From: Actinomycetota bacterium
Lineage (GTDB): Bacteria > Actinomycetota > Acidimicrobiia > Acidimicrobiales > Acidimicrobilacustridaceae
Assembly: GCA_026393455.1 (NCBI GenBank)
Contig: JAPLAE010000094.1
Span: 1-36,491 of the forward strand
Reading direction: 5' to 3'
Length of the DNA stretch: 36,491 nucleotides
The position numbers were made by a program, and so were the translations under genes. This document shows, in pieces, positions 1 through 6,893 of this stretch; the stretch's first letter is position 1, and the number at the start of each line of letters is the position of its first letter. The notes below the pieces were generated by a model. The model searched no databases and was not told where the DNA came from. It saw nothing but the letters and a program-made list of their open reading frames with translations.

Positions 1-354
1 TCCTCGGGCGTCAGCGCACTCAATCCCGAAATCATGGGCCTCGGCCCTGTCGAAGCCTGCCGTCAGGCCATGGCTCGCGCCGGAATGAGCATCAGCGACA
101 TCGACCTCGTCGAGATCAACGAAGCATTTGCTGCGCAGGTAGTTCCGTCGGCCAAGCACCTCGGTATCAGTTGGGACAAGCTCAACGTGAACGGCGGCGC
201 AATTGCACTCGGCCATCCCTTCGGCATGAGCGGTGCCCGCATCATGGCCACGCTCCTCAATGGCCTTGAGGACACTGGCGGCAGCATTGGCATGGAATCC
301 ATGTGCATCGGTGGCGGTCAGGGCATGGCAATGATTATCGAACGTCTCTCGTAA
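1..354 (+). CDS. Acetyl-CoA acyltransferase (thiolase), C-terminal part only
   Basis: The frame is open from the window edge to TAA at 352-354, so only the last 117 residues are seen. They form a thiolase C-terminal domain. The motif NEAFAAQ is followed by GGAIALGHPFGMSGAR, which carries the catalytic His, and by CIGGGQGMA, which carries the C-terminal catalytic Cys. Thiolases of this class cleave 3-ketoacyl-CoA to acetyl-CoA and a shortened acyl-CoA in beta-oxidation, or run the reverse condensation; they are cytoplasmic. The NVNGGAIALGHPFG wording is common in actinobacterial FadA-type enzymes, but the substrate cannot be assigned. The acyl-accepting Cys would lie upstream of the window. 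Unlike the two thiolase-like genes at 26.7-28.9 kb, this one keeps its visible active-site residues. A strong terminator follows 18 bases after the stop. Confidence 0.93.
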   Translation, partial: SSGVSALNPEIMGLGPVEACRQAMARAGMSISDIDLVEINEAFAAQVVPSAKHLGISWDKLNVNGGAIALGHPFGMSGARIMATLLNGLEDTGGSIGMESMCIGGGQGMAMIIERLS

Positions 355-372
355 TCACCCGCATACGTAAGT

Positions 373-410
373 AGCGAAGGCCCCGCCTCGGCGGGGCCTT
401 CGCTCGTTTT
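373..410 (+). terminator. Rho-independent terminator after the thiolase
   Basis: A perfect 14-bp stem (373-386 with 391-404) closes on the tetraloop CTCG and is followed by CG and four T. It lies between the stop of the thiolase and the stop of the convergent gene at 425. It may therefore work in both directions, although the T run is only on the plus side. Confidence 0.9.
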
Positions 411-424
411 GCACTTCGTCCGAA

Positions 425-1396
425 TTAATTGATGAAGGGTGGAAATGGCGTCGACGGATCGGGGACCGAATACATCTCACGAATCTCAGAAATCGGTAGG
501 TGTGCCATCGAGAGATGATCGGCTCTTGAGAAGTCTCCGGCGCACTTGGAACCGCGCTCGAATCCTTCGAAGACGAGTTCGGGGGCACCTTCTCTCGTAA
601 GAACTCCAGCTTTGGCTGCGAAATCGGATGTGCCTGAACTGATTCCGACTTCATAGGAGGCGAGACCTGCGAGAAAAACCATCCAGTGCTCATCAGAATC
701 GTTCATTGCCAACTGCATTGCTGAAAGTGCAACCTCTTCCGGGCCCGTCGGTCCGAACCCAGCGATGAGATGGGTCATGTCGTGGCCAACAAAGAAGGCG
801 GGATTGTCAACGCCTTCGCCAGGAAATTGGAACTTGTATTCCATATAGAACTCGACGTACTCGCGGCCAAGGGTCCCCCGAGGGAGTTCACCCAACCGTT
901 TCAGCATTGCCACGAGTTCAGGATCCACCGCGCCGATACGCTCATATCGCTCAAGAAGCACCGCTTCACTGAGTTTTATTCTCGACGAAGACCAAGCCAG
1001 CCAGAAATGATCGGCTGCTTCTTCATGAGATGCTCTGACTAGGTCGCGTGCAAGTTTGAGCCCTGCGTCATCGATCTCTCCGATCGCAGACGCGTATGCC
1101 TCAACTCGAACGATCTGTTCCTCTGAGAGCGGATGACGACAGAGTTCGAGCAACACAAGGAACATGCGCAAACGACGGTGAACGACCTCGTCGGCACGAA
1201 AAATCTCTGCTTCTTCAAGACCCATTGCCTCAAGCGACGTGACATCGATATCAGGACGATGCCAAATGTTGTGCACAACCAGTTCAAGGATCCGGCGCTG
1301 CTCTGCCGTTCCCCCGTCACCAAGATCAATAGCTGATGCCAACAATCGTGCTGCTGGCTCAACGAGGTCGGACCTACTGTTCAGCGTCAATGTCAT
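425..1396 (-). CDS. Coq4-like protein with HDxxH-x11-E motif
   Basis: 323 residues from the ATG at 1396. No obvious signal peptide or membrane segment. The C-terminal half contains H205-D206-M-T-H209 followed exactly eleven residues later by E221, with G-F-G-P between. This is the zinc-binding signature HDxxH-x11-E of the Coq4 family, whose members act in ubiquinone biosynthesis. The helical N-terminal part (about 10-135) has alternating acidic and hydrophobic segments and could be a TerB-like helical domain, but this is weak. Actinobacteria normally use menaquinone, so a role in ubiquinone synthesis is doubtful; a related quinone or lipid-headgroup reaction is only a guess. The frame extends 33 codons further upstream, but the TAGTGT element 8 bases before this ATG suggests a leaderless start here. 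It is divergent from the acyl-CoA synthetase at 1584 and convergent with the thiolase. Confidence 0.75.
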   Translation of the reverse strand: MTLTLNSRSDLVEPAARLLASAIDLGDGGTAEQRRILELVVHNIWHRPDIDVTSLEAMGLEEAEIFRADEVVHRRLRMFLVLLELCRHPLSEEQIVRVEAYASAIGEIDDAGLKLARDLVRASHEEAADHFWLAWSSSRIKLSEAVLLERYERIGAVDPELVAMLKRLGELPRGTLGREYVEFYMEYKFQFPGEGVDNPAFFVGHDMTHLIAGFGPTGPEEVALSAMQLAMNDSDEHWMVFLAGLASYEVGISSGTSDFAAKAGVLTREGAPELVFEGFERGSKCAGDFSRADHLSMAHLPISEIREMYSVPDPSTPFPPFIN

Positions 1397-1404
1397 AGAA
1401 AGCA

Positions 1405-1410
1405 ACACTA
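1405..1410 (-). promoter_or_regulatory. Probable -10 element of a leaderless promoter (Coq4-like gene)
   Basis: TAGTGT on the minus strand ends 8 bases before the ATG at 1396, and there is no Shine-Dalgarno sequence in between. It fits the TANNNT-plus-6-to-8-bases pattern seen before several other genes here. No convincing -35 is visible. Confidence 0.45.
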
Positions 1411-1442
1411 ATGAGAAGCCAGCCGAAGTGTTTGGGAAACCC

Positions 1443-1469
1443 CTACACCGGGTGCACCGCCCGATGTAG
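1443..1469. repeat. Imperfect palindrome in a divergent promoter region
   Basis: CTACA-c-CGGG, seven bases, CCCG-a-TGTAG: nine of ten arm positions pair. It lies upstream of both the Coq4-like gene and the acyl-CoA synthetase, within the 187-base divergent spacer. It may be an operator, but nothing names the regulator. It could also be chance. Confidence 0.3.
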
Positions 1470-1583
1470 AGGTTCAGCGATGGGCAAGAAGCCATTGATC
1501 AAGATCTGCTAACCAAGAAACGCCGGGCCAACGGCCTACCATCAGAAACCGGGGCGATCCGCACCAATTAGCGAGGACCACAC

Positions 1584-3116
1584 GTGATCGACGAAGAACT
1601 CCATGCAGTTGGGCGCGAGATCTCAGCAATCGCTCAGCGTGATCCCAATCGACCAGCGATTGTCACATCCAACGGTGAGACGATCACTTACGGCGAACTT
1701 GAATCATCGGTTGACGCACTTGCAGCAGCCTTTGTCGCTCATGGGCTTGAACCAGGTGACGTGGTTGCCGTGCTCTCCACCAATCGACCCGAGTGGATGA
1801 TTAGTTACGAGGCAGCGCTGCGCGCTGGTCTCACACTGCTCCCAGTCAACTGGCATCTTGAAACCGACGACGTGCAGTACGTCCTCACTGATTCCGGAGC
1901 GCGAGCACTCATTGCCGAGTCTGTCTTTGCTCATCAAGCCCGAAGCGCCCCGGACGCCATCACTCTTCGCATCTCCATCGGCGACTCGATCGAAGGTTTT
2001 CTCCCGTGGGTCGACTCGCTCACGTCTTCACCTGCTCCCGCTCCCGTTCGTCAACGCGGGACACAAATGATCTACACCTCAGGCACCACCGGTCGACCAA
2101 AAGGTGTCCGCCACTCCCCCCAGCCTTCCGCTGCTGCGGCCGCGGCCGGTAAAGCAATGGTGGGCATGTTCGATATGAACGGCGACAACGGCGACTCGAT
2201 GTTGTGCACCGCTCCGCTCTATCACTCTGGGCCGAGCCGCATCTGTCTTGAGTGGCCACTCGGCGCTGGCGTCACCGTCGTCGTCACCAGTCGATTCGAG
2301 CCATTTCAAGTTCTCGAACTCATTGATCGTTACTCCATCACCCACGCCTTCTTTGTGCCAACCATGTTCAACCGAATGCTGGCGGTACCCGAGCGGGAAT
2401 CATTCGATATCTCGAGCCTGCGATTTGTTCTCCACGGGGCGGGCCCGTGCACGGTCGCAACGAAACAAGCCATGTTCGATTGGTTCGGCCCTGTCATTCA
2501 CGAGATGTACGCAGCGAGCGAAGGACCGGGGACATGGATCACACCCCAAGAGTGGCTCGCTCATCCCGGCAGCGTTGGACGCATTGATCCATCCCGGCTG
2601 TGCATTCGACGCGACGATCGCTCACCAGCCCATACCGACGAGGTGGGCACGGTGTGGTTCTTTAGTGCCACGGCATTCCGCTACCACGGAGACGATGCAA
2701 AAACGCAAGCAACCTACGACGAAAGCGGTCAGTGGTACACGGTTGGAGACCGAGGTCATATCGATTCCGATGGCTACCTTTACCTCGCTGGCAGAACTGC
2801 CGAATGCATCATCAGCGGCGGCGTCAACATCTATCCGGCCCGTATCGACGAGGCACTTGCAACCGCTCCCGGCGTGCTGGATGGAGCAGCGTTCGGGCTC
2901 CCCGATGAAGAGTTCGGCGAGATCGTCGCGGCGGCAATCGTTCTGCCGTCCGGCGTCGATCCCGAAAAGGCAATCGAATCAACGATCGCTTTCTGCAAGG
3001 AACAACTGGGTTCTCAACAAACCCCAAAGAGAATCTTTGTGGTGGACCAACTCCCCCGCAGCGACGCCGGGAAACTGTACCGATCTCGCTTAGTTCAGCA
3101 ATTCACCGAGATGTAA
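1584..3116 (+). CDS. Acyl-CoA synthetase (AMP-binding, FadD-like)
   Basis: 510 residues, GTG start at 1584 with GCGAGGA about 7 bases upstream. It has a complete ANL-superfamily layout. The phosphate loop YTSGTTGRPKGVRHS lies near residues 164-178, the adenine/acyl motif YAASEGPG near 310, and YTVGDRGHIDSDGYLYLAGR near 390. The hinge is followed by IISGGVNIYP, and the C-terminal catalytic Lys lies in RSDAGKLYR. Such enzymes activate a carboxylic acid to its acyl-adenylate and then to the CoA thioester in the cytoplasm. The substrate cannot be read from sequence; the RHS ending of the phosphate loop occurs in actinobacterial fatty-acid and steroid-acid ligases. A TACCAT element at 1537-1542 could be the -10. 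The gene is transcribed away from the Coq4-like gene and ends 9 bases from the convergent SnoaL-like gene. Confidence 0.93.
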   Translation: MIDEELHAVGREISAIAQRDPNRPAIVTSNGETITYGELESSVDALAAAFVAHGLEPGDVVAVLSTNRPEWMISYEAALRAGLTLLPVNWHLETDDVQYVLTDSGARALIAESVFAHQARSAPDAITLRISIGDSIEGFLPWVDSLTSSPAPAPVRQRGTQMIYTSGTTGRPKGVRHSPQPSAAAAAAGKAMVGMFDMNGDNGDSMLCTAPLYHSGPSRICLEWPLGAGVTVVVTSRFEPFQVLELIDRYSITHAFFVPTMFNRMLAVPERESFDISSLRFVLHGAGPCTVATKQAMFDWFGPVIHEMYAASEGPGTWITPQEWLAHPGSVGRIDPSRLCIRRDDRSPAHTDEVGTVWFFSATAFRYHGDDAKTQATYDESGQWYTVGDRGHIDSDGYLYLAGRTAECIISGGVNIYPARIDEALATAPGVLDGAAFGLPDEEFGEIVAAAIVLPSGVDPEKAIESTIAFCKEQLGSQQTPKRIFVVDQLPRSDAGKLYRSRLVQQFTEM

Positions 3117-3125
3117 TTGCTACGA

Positions 3126-3461
3126 CTACGAATGATCGGCGACAAAATACGTCAACGACTTGATCTTTTCTCCGGAGATTTCAAAAAGGTCAACTACGTG
3201 CATGGTTGTTTGCTCAGCAAGTTCGATTAGCAGTTCAGCAACGACACGATCGCGTTCGACGAACAGATCGCCGACCAATGATGGTTGAGGCCGTCCTCTT
3301 TCAATAGATGCTGCGTAGAACTGATCGATTGCTGGGCGACCAACAACCACCGTTCCGAGCCCGATCAATTGAGCATCATCATGGAAAAGTTCGGCAACAT
3401 TCTTGTCACCAGCCTTCACGCACGAAAAATAGGACTCAACAATCGAACGGGCGCTGGCCAT
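3126..3461 (-). CDS. SnoaL/NTF2-like small protein, coupled to ilvD
   Basis: 111 residues beginning MASARSIVESYF. The layout is that of the NTF2-like (SnoaL) fold: an N-terminal helix, then FHDDAQLIGLGTVVVGRPAIDQFYAASI, then alternating beta strands ending in LTYFVADHS. Members include small-molecule isomerases, hydrolases and non-catalytic pocket proteins, so no reaction is assigned. The ATG at 3461 is separated by one base from the ilvD stop at 3463-3465, so the two are likely translationally coupled. An upstream in-frame Met inside ilvD is possible but would create a 38-base overlap. Nothing in the sequence links it to valine/isoleucine synthesis beyond position. Confidence 0.75.
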   Translation of the reverse strand: MASARSIVESYFSCVKAGDKNVAELFHDDAQLIGLGTVVVGRPAIDQFYAASIERGRPQPSLVGDLFVERDRVVAELLIELAEQTTMHVVDLFEISGEKIKSLTYFVADHS

Positions 3462-3462
3462 C

Positions 3463-5319
3463 TTAGTTGCGACGGAGCTGCGAAAGATCTCGAACTGCAC
3501 CTCGTGCGGCTGAAGTCGTTAGAGCGGCGTAGGCCAGCAATGCCTGCGAGACGACACGGTCTCGGTTGGTTGCGGTCCATGCATCGTCTCCGCGCGCTTC
3601 CTCGGCTACTCGGCGCTTCGCGATTTCTTCATCAGAAACTTCGAGCGTGATTGAACGCGCCGGAATATCGATCGTGATGGTGTCTCCGGTTTGAACCAAC
3701 CCGATGAGTCCACCTTCAGCTGCTTCTGGTGACACGTGTCCAATGGAAAGCCCTGCGGTGCCTCCCGAGAATCGACCATCGGTGAGAAGCGCGCACTTTT
3801 CACCCAACCCGCGACTCTTGATGTACGTCGTCGGATAGAGCATCTCTTGCATGCCCGGCCCGCCCTTAGGGCCTTCGTAGCGAACGACAACTACATCGCC
3901 AGCCACAACTTCTTCGCCCAAGATGCCCTCGACAGCAGCATCCTGGCTTTCGTAGACGCGCGCGGTACCGGAGAACCTGAAAATAGATTCGTCGACACCA
4001 GCGGTCTTCACGATGCATCCATCGACCGCAATGTTTCCGAAGAGAACAGCGAGCCCACCTTCTGAGCTATAGGCGTGTTCCACCGAACGGATGCAACCGT
4101 TTTCACGGTCATCATCGAGCGATGGCCAACGGGTGTCTTGGCTGAAGGCAACTTGCGTGGGGATACCGGCCGGGCCAGCACTCCAGAAATGTCGGGCTTC
4201 AGCAGTACAGGTGTCGCGCTTGATGTCCCATTGATCAAGCGATGCACGCAGCGATGAACTGTGGACCGTGGGTGCCGAAGCATCGATAAGACCGGCGCGC
4301 TCAAGTTCACCGAGAATTGCGGGCACGCCGCCCGCACGGTGAACGTCTTCGACGTGGTACTTCTCGGTGGAAGGTGCAACCTTGCAAATATTCGGCAGCC
4401 GACGACTAAGCGCATCGACATCGGCCATTACAAAGTCGATTTCGCCTTCGTGTGCCGCAGCGAGGATGTGCAAGACCGTATTGGTGCTGCCACCCATAGC
4501 AACGTCGAGCGCCATTGCGTTCTCGAATGCTGTCTTGTTAGCAATAACCCTGGGAAGAACGGACTCGTCGTCCTTCTCGTAGTAACGCTTTGCGAGATCA
4601 ACGATTGTTCGACCTGCTTGCAAGAACAGTTGTTCGCGATCTGCATGGGTTGCCAGCATCGTGCCGTTACCCGGAAGTGAAAGACCAAGCGCTTCGGTAA
4701 GGCAATTCATCGAATTGGCGGTGAACATGCCCGAGCACGAACCACATGTGGGACAGGCAGAGCGTTCAACGCGATCGACATCTTCGTCGCTCAAATTTTT
4801 GTCGCCGGCCGATTGCATGGCGGAAATGAGATCCACTTTGACCTCAGAACCAGCAAGGCGAGTCTTTCCCGCCTCCATGGGACCACCGGAAACAAAAATC
4901 GCTGGGATATTCAAGCGAAGTGCCGCCATGAGCATGCCTGGCGTGATCTTGTCGCAGTTAGAAATACACACGAGTGCGTCGGCGCAATGTGCGTTCACCA
5001 TGTATTCAACTGAATCGGCAATGATGTCCCGGCTGGGAAGGCTGTAGAGCATGCCGCCATGACCCATTGCGATGCCGTCGTCGACAGCAATGGTGTTGAA
5101 TTCCTTGGCAACGCCACCTGAGGCTTCGATTTCTCGCGCTACAAGCTGACCCATGTCCTTCAGATGCACGTGACCGGGCACGAACTGGGTAAATGAATTC
5201 GCAATCGCAATAATCGGCTTCTCGAAATCGTCATCGGTCATACCCGTGGCGCGCCAAAGGGCACGGGCCCCAGCCATGTTGCGGCCTTCGGTTGTGGTTC
5301 GTGAGCGGTATCTCGGCAT
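3463..5319 (-). CDS. ilvD: Dihydroxy-acid dehydratase
   Basis: 618 residues, full length for the family (E. coli about 616). It dehydrates 2,3-dihydroxy-isovalerate and 2,3-dihydroxy-3-methylvalerate in valine, leucine and isoleucine synthesis. The start [19 protein letters not shown] matches the usual N-terminus. Cluster motifs are CDKITPGM (C122) and [12 protein letters not shown] (C189, C192, C195). The segment FVPGHVHL at 46-53 has Gly where oxygen-stable [2Fe-2S] members carry a third Cys, so an E. coli-type labile [4Fe-4S] cluster is more likely (inference). A TTG two codons upstream is in frame, but the ATG at 5319 is preferred because it fits the family N-terminus and sits 6 bases after a TAGCGT -10 element. 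The SnoaL-like gene follows immediately. Confidence 0.97.
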   Translation of the reverse strand: MPRYRSRTTTEGRNMAGARALWRATGMTDDDFEKPIIAIANSFTQFVPGHVHLKDMGQLVAREIEASGGVAKEFNTIAVDDGIAMGHGGMLYSLPSRDIIADSVEYMVNAHCADALVCISNCDKITPGMLMAALRLNIPAIFVSGGPMEAGKTRLAGSEVKVDLISAMQSAGDKNLSDEDVDRVERSACPTCGSCSGMFTANSMNCLTEALGLSLPGNGTMLATHADREQLFLQAGRTIVDLAKRYYEKDDESVLPRVIANKTAFENAMALDVAMGGSTNTVLHILAAAHEGEIDFVMADVDALSRRLPNICKVAPSTEKYHVEDVHRAGGVPAILGELERAGLIDASAPTVHSSSLRASLDQWDIKRDTCTAEARHFWSAGPAGIPTQVAFSQDTRWPSLDDDRENGCIRSVEHAYSSEGGLAVLFGNIAVDGCIVKTAGVDESIFRFSGTARVYESQDAAVEGILGEEVVAGDVVVVRYEGPKGGPGMQEMLYPTTYIKSRGLGEKCALLTDGRFSGGTAGLSIGHVSPEAAEGGLIGLVQTGDTITIDIPARSITLEVSDEEIAKRRVAEEARGDDAWTATNRDRVVSQALLAYAALTTSAARGAVRDLSQLRRN

Positions 5320-5325
5320 GCCCAA

Positions 5326-5331
5326 ACGCTA
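5326..5331 (-). promoter_or_regulatory. Probable -10 of leaderless ilvD promoter
   Basis: Minus-strand TAGCGT, then TTGGGC (6 bases), then the ilvD ATG. There is no Shine-Dalgarno sequence. Spacing is the same as before moaC, uppP, the 17545 gene and dxs. Confidence 0.55.
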
Positions 5332-5380
5332 ATGCCCCATCACCCAAACGGACATAGCGAGATTCAAACCCCCGTGCCAC

Positions 5381-5411
5381 AAAGAGAAAGGCCCGGTCAC
5401 GAGGACCGGGC
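5381..5411 (-). terminator. Terminator of the tRNA-Ala transcript
   Basis: GCCCGGTC (5391-5398) pairs with GACCGGGC (5404-5411) over a 5-base loop. On the minus strand it is followed by CTTTCTCTTT. It begins 9 bases after the tRNA 3' end and lies upstream of ilvD, insulating the two. Confidence 0.75.
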
Positions 5412-5419
5412 CAATGCGG

Positions 5420-5493
5420 TGGAGGTGAGGAGAATCGAACTCCCGACCTCTACGTTGCGAACGTAGCGCTCTAGCCAACTGAGCTACACCCCC
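5420..5493 (-). tRNA. tRNA-Ala, anticodon CGC
   Basis: A full cloverleaf is readable on the minus strand. The acceptor is GGGGGTG with CACCTCC and discriminator A. The G3-U70 wobble, the identity element of alanine tRNAs, is present. The D arm is GCTC/GAGC. The anticodon arm is CTACG-TTCGCAA-CGTAG, so the anticodon is CGC (codon GCG). The T arm is GGGAG-TTCGATT-CTCCT. No CCA is encoded: the discriminator is followed by CCG. Length is 74 bases. Confidence 0.97.
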
Positions 5494-5505
5494 GCAGGGG
5501 TCGTC

Positions 5506-5511
5506 AATCTA
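5506..5511 (-). promoter_or_regulatory. Probable -10 of the tRNA-Ala promoter
   Basis: Minus-strand TAGATT lies 12 bases before the mature tRNA 5' end, which leaves a leader of about 5 bases for RNase P. No clear -35. Confidence 0.5.
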
Positions 5512-5553
5512 CCGGACAGCCTGAACCACCACGGAATCGACGAACCGAATGGT

Positions 5554-6084
5554 TCAGTTGCCGCCTACGACGAACATCCGGGGCAACTCGGCCTCGCCGA
5601 ATGCTGACTGAGATGTCGATGCCTGGCCCAGGGCGACTTCACCCGTTTCGTTCATGTAGCGAACTTTGGCCTGGCGCTCGAGTTTCTGCTTCTGGACATT
5701 GGCCAGCAGCACGACATAGCCACCAAATGCACCGAGGCAGAGCACAAAGAGAACGATCATGAGCCCACCAAAGGCAAAGGCACCCAGAAGCGTCACGCCC
5801 GTGGCGCCGGCAAGGCCGATGAGGATGTCACGACGGCGCTTCTTCTGTGGCGAAAGCTTGGGCCTATGCGGAGCGAAGTACTCACTGCCGCGGAGCGGGG
5901 TGGTGCCCGATGCCACCGACGCCGTAGACGACGCAGCGCCAGGCGCAGCGCGTTCAAGAATCGAAAGGTGGTTCGAGAACGAACTTATGGAATTCACACG
6001 GTGATGTTCCGTACGCGAACGAATCCACGAAACGAGATACACCGCCCACACGACTGCGAGTACGAACAACACCAGAATTGTCAT
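5554..6084 (-). CDS. sepX: SepX/GlpR-like divisome membrane protein
   Basis: 176 residues, ATG at 6084 with GAGGAAA about 8 bases upstream. Topology: an N-terminal span (about 2-20), a cytoplasmic linker, a basic patch KKRRR at 81-85, then two adjacent spans (about 86-105 and 106-129) and a polar tail. The segment after span one, SISSFSNHLSILERA, matches the short conserved helix of the actinobacterial SepX/GlpR family. In Corynebacterium GlpR is the membrane receptor of the MoeA-like division protein Glp; in Streptomyces SepX supports septation. The gene order galU - moeA - moaA - moaC - this gene resembles galU-moeA1-rimJ-Rv0996 of mycobacteria and the sepX region of streptomycetes. Identification rests on topology plus synteny, not a database match. 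The linker is Ala/Ser/Thr-rich. glpR is an alternative name; it is not the glycerol repressor. Confidence 0.75.
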   Translation of the reverse strand: MTILVLFVLAVVWAVYLVSWIRSRTEHHRVNSISSFSNHLSILERAAPGAASSTASVASGTTPLRGSEYFAPHRPKLSPQKKRRRDILIGLAGATGVTLLGAFAFGGLMIVLFVLCLGAFGGYVVLLANVQKQKLERQAKVRYMNETGEVALGQASTSQSAFGEAELPRMFVVGGN

Positions 6085-6127
6085 GCTGTTGCTTTCCTCG
6101 TAAGAGTCGGGACGGAACCATTGGCAG

Positions 6128-6144
6128 GTTTCGCATTGCGAAAC
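6128..6144. promoter_or_regulatory. Perfect 17-bp palindrome, likely operator
   Basis: GTTTCGCA-T-TGCGAAAC: 8-bp arms with a single central base, located 44-60 bases upstream of the sepX-like ATG and downstream of a possible -10 at 6178-6183. The one-base centre makes an RNA hairpin impossible without opening the stem, so a dimeric DNA-binding protein site is more likely. Confidence 0.55.
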
Positions 6145-6177
6145 GGTTGCCGTAAAGCATCCATCGGGTGAATGAGC

Positions 6178-6183
6178 ACGTTA
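6178..6183 (-). promoter_or_regulatory. Possible -10 for the sepX-like gene
   Basis: Minus-strand TAACGT, which would start transcription near 6171 and place the 17-bp palindrome inside the leader. The same hexamer precedes uppP and nfuA. No -35 is recognised. Confidence 0.35.
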
Positions 6184-6250
6184 CGTTTCTACTACAGCCC
6201 CGCTACTCAACTCCAGCGAGCTACCACCCAAAAACCCTGATTTTCCTTAC

Positions 6251-6268
6251 TGTGTATGGCATTACACA
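6251..6268. promoter_or_regulatory. Operator-like inverted repeat TGTGTA-N6-TACACA
   Basis: Perfect 6-bp arms with the spacer TGGCAT, 16 bases downstream of the moaC stop codon and upstream of the sepX-like promoter candidate. Its size and spacing suit a homodimeric regulator. The regulator is unknown. Confidence 0.4.
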
Positions 6269-6283
6269 GATTCAAGGAATCGG

Positions 6284-6838
6284 TCACACTTCGCCGTTTT
6301 CGGTGCTTTCGTTGCTTCCGGTGAACGAGCCGTCAAGAACGTCTTCTCCCAAAGACGCATCGGGATCGCGTCGATAGGTACCTGATCGACCACCGGTCTT
6401 TTCCCACAGTGCAATCTCGCCGATCGTCATGGAACGGTCCGAGGATTTACACATGTCATAGATCGTGAGCGCGGCGACTGAGCATGCGGTAAGCGCTTCC
6501 ATCTCAACGCCGGTGCGGTCGACAGTTTCAACCTGCGTTTCGATCTCGATGTAGTCATCCCCGATGCGAAAGTTCACATAGACCCCACCGATCATGAGTG
6601 GATGACATAACGGAATGAGATCGGAAGTTCGCTTGGCGGCCTGGATCCCAGCAACCCGAGCCACCGCCAAGACGTCTCCCTTACTGATGGCACCACGAGC
6701 CACCAACGAGGCGGTCTCGGGAGTCATGTGAACGCGCCCCCGAGCGATTGCCCGACGATGGGTCACCTCTTTTGGCGTGACATCGACCATACGAGCCCGG
6801 CCCAATGGATCGAAATGTGTGAGTCCGCGGTCTGACAT
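6284..6838 (-). CDS. moaC: Cyclic pyranopterin monophosphate synthase
   Basis: 184 residues. MoaC converts the MoaA product, 3',8-cyclo-GTP, to cyclic pyranopterin monophosphate in molybdenum cofactor synthesis. All family blocks are present: LTHFDPLGRARMVDVTPKEVTHR, then SDLIPLCHPLMIGGV with the active-site His region, then VETVDRTGVEMEALTACSVAALTIYDMCK and the DRSMTI block holding catalytic Asp and Lys. The last 30 residues are an acidic tail beyond the usual core. The ATG at 6838 is 6 bases after a TAGAAT -10, so the mRNA is probably leaderless. It is divergent from the bicupin gene, which separates it from moaA. The sepX-like gene lies 199 bases downstream with its own probable promoter. 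Confidence 0.97.
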   Translation of the reverse strand: MSDRGLTHFDPLGRARMVDVTPKEVTHRRAIARGRVHMTPETASLVARGAISKGDVLAVARVAGIQAAKRTSDLIPLCHPLMIGGVYVNFRIGDDYIEIETQVETVDRTGVEMEALTACSVAALTIYDMCKSSDRSMTIGEIALWEKTGGRSGTYRRDPDASLGEDVLDGSFTGSNESTENGEV

Positions 6839-6844
6839 GACCAG

Positions 6845-6850
6845 ATTCTA
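6845..6850 (-). promoter_or_regulatory. Probable -10 of leaderless moaC promoter
   Basis: Minus-strand TAGAAT, then CTGGTC (6 bases), then ATG. It is five of six matches to TATAAT and the best -10 in the window. No Shine-Dalgarno sequence is present. Confidence 0.6.
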
Positions 6851-6893
6851 GGGCCCCTCCCCCTCCGTGCCCCGAGAGAGGCAAACTGAAGGG

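Noticed and set aside
2248-3093. 281-codon frame within the acyl-CoA synthetase
   Set aside because: Same strand, shifted frame of a gene with intact ANL motifs; composition is shadow-like.
5320-5419. Attenuator or T-box leader for ilvD
   Set aside because: The hairpin belongs to the 3' side of the tRNA, and the ilvD ATG follows a -10 by 6 bases, leaving no leader.
5420-5493. tRNA as an integration site
   Set aside because: No integrase, direct repeat of the tRNA 3' end or foreign gene cargo is nearby.
5521-5557. CTGAACCA / TGGTTCAG inverted repeat over the sepX-like stop codon
   Set aside because: 8-bp arms with a 21-base loop and no T run; half lies in coding sequence, so terminator or operator status is not supported.
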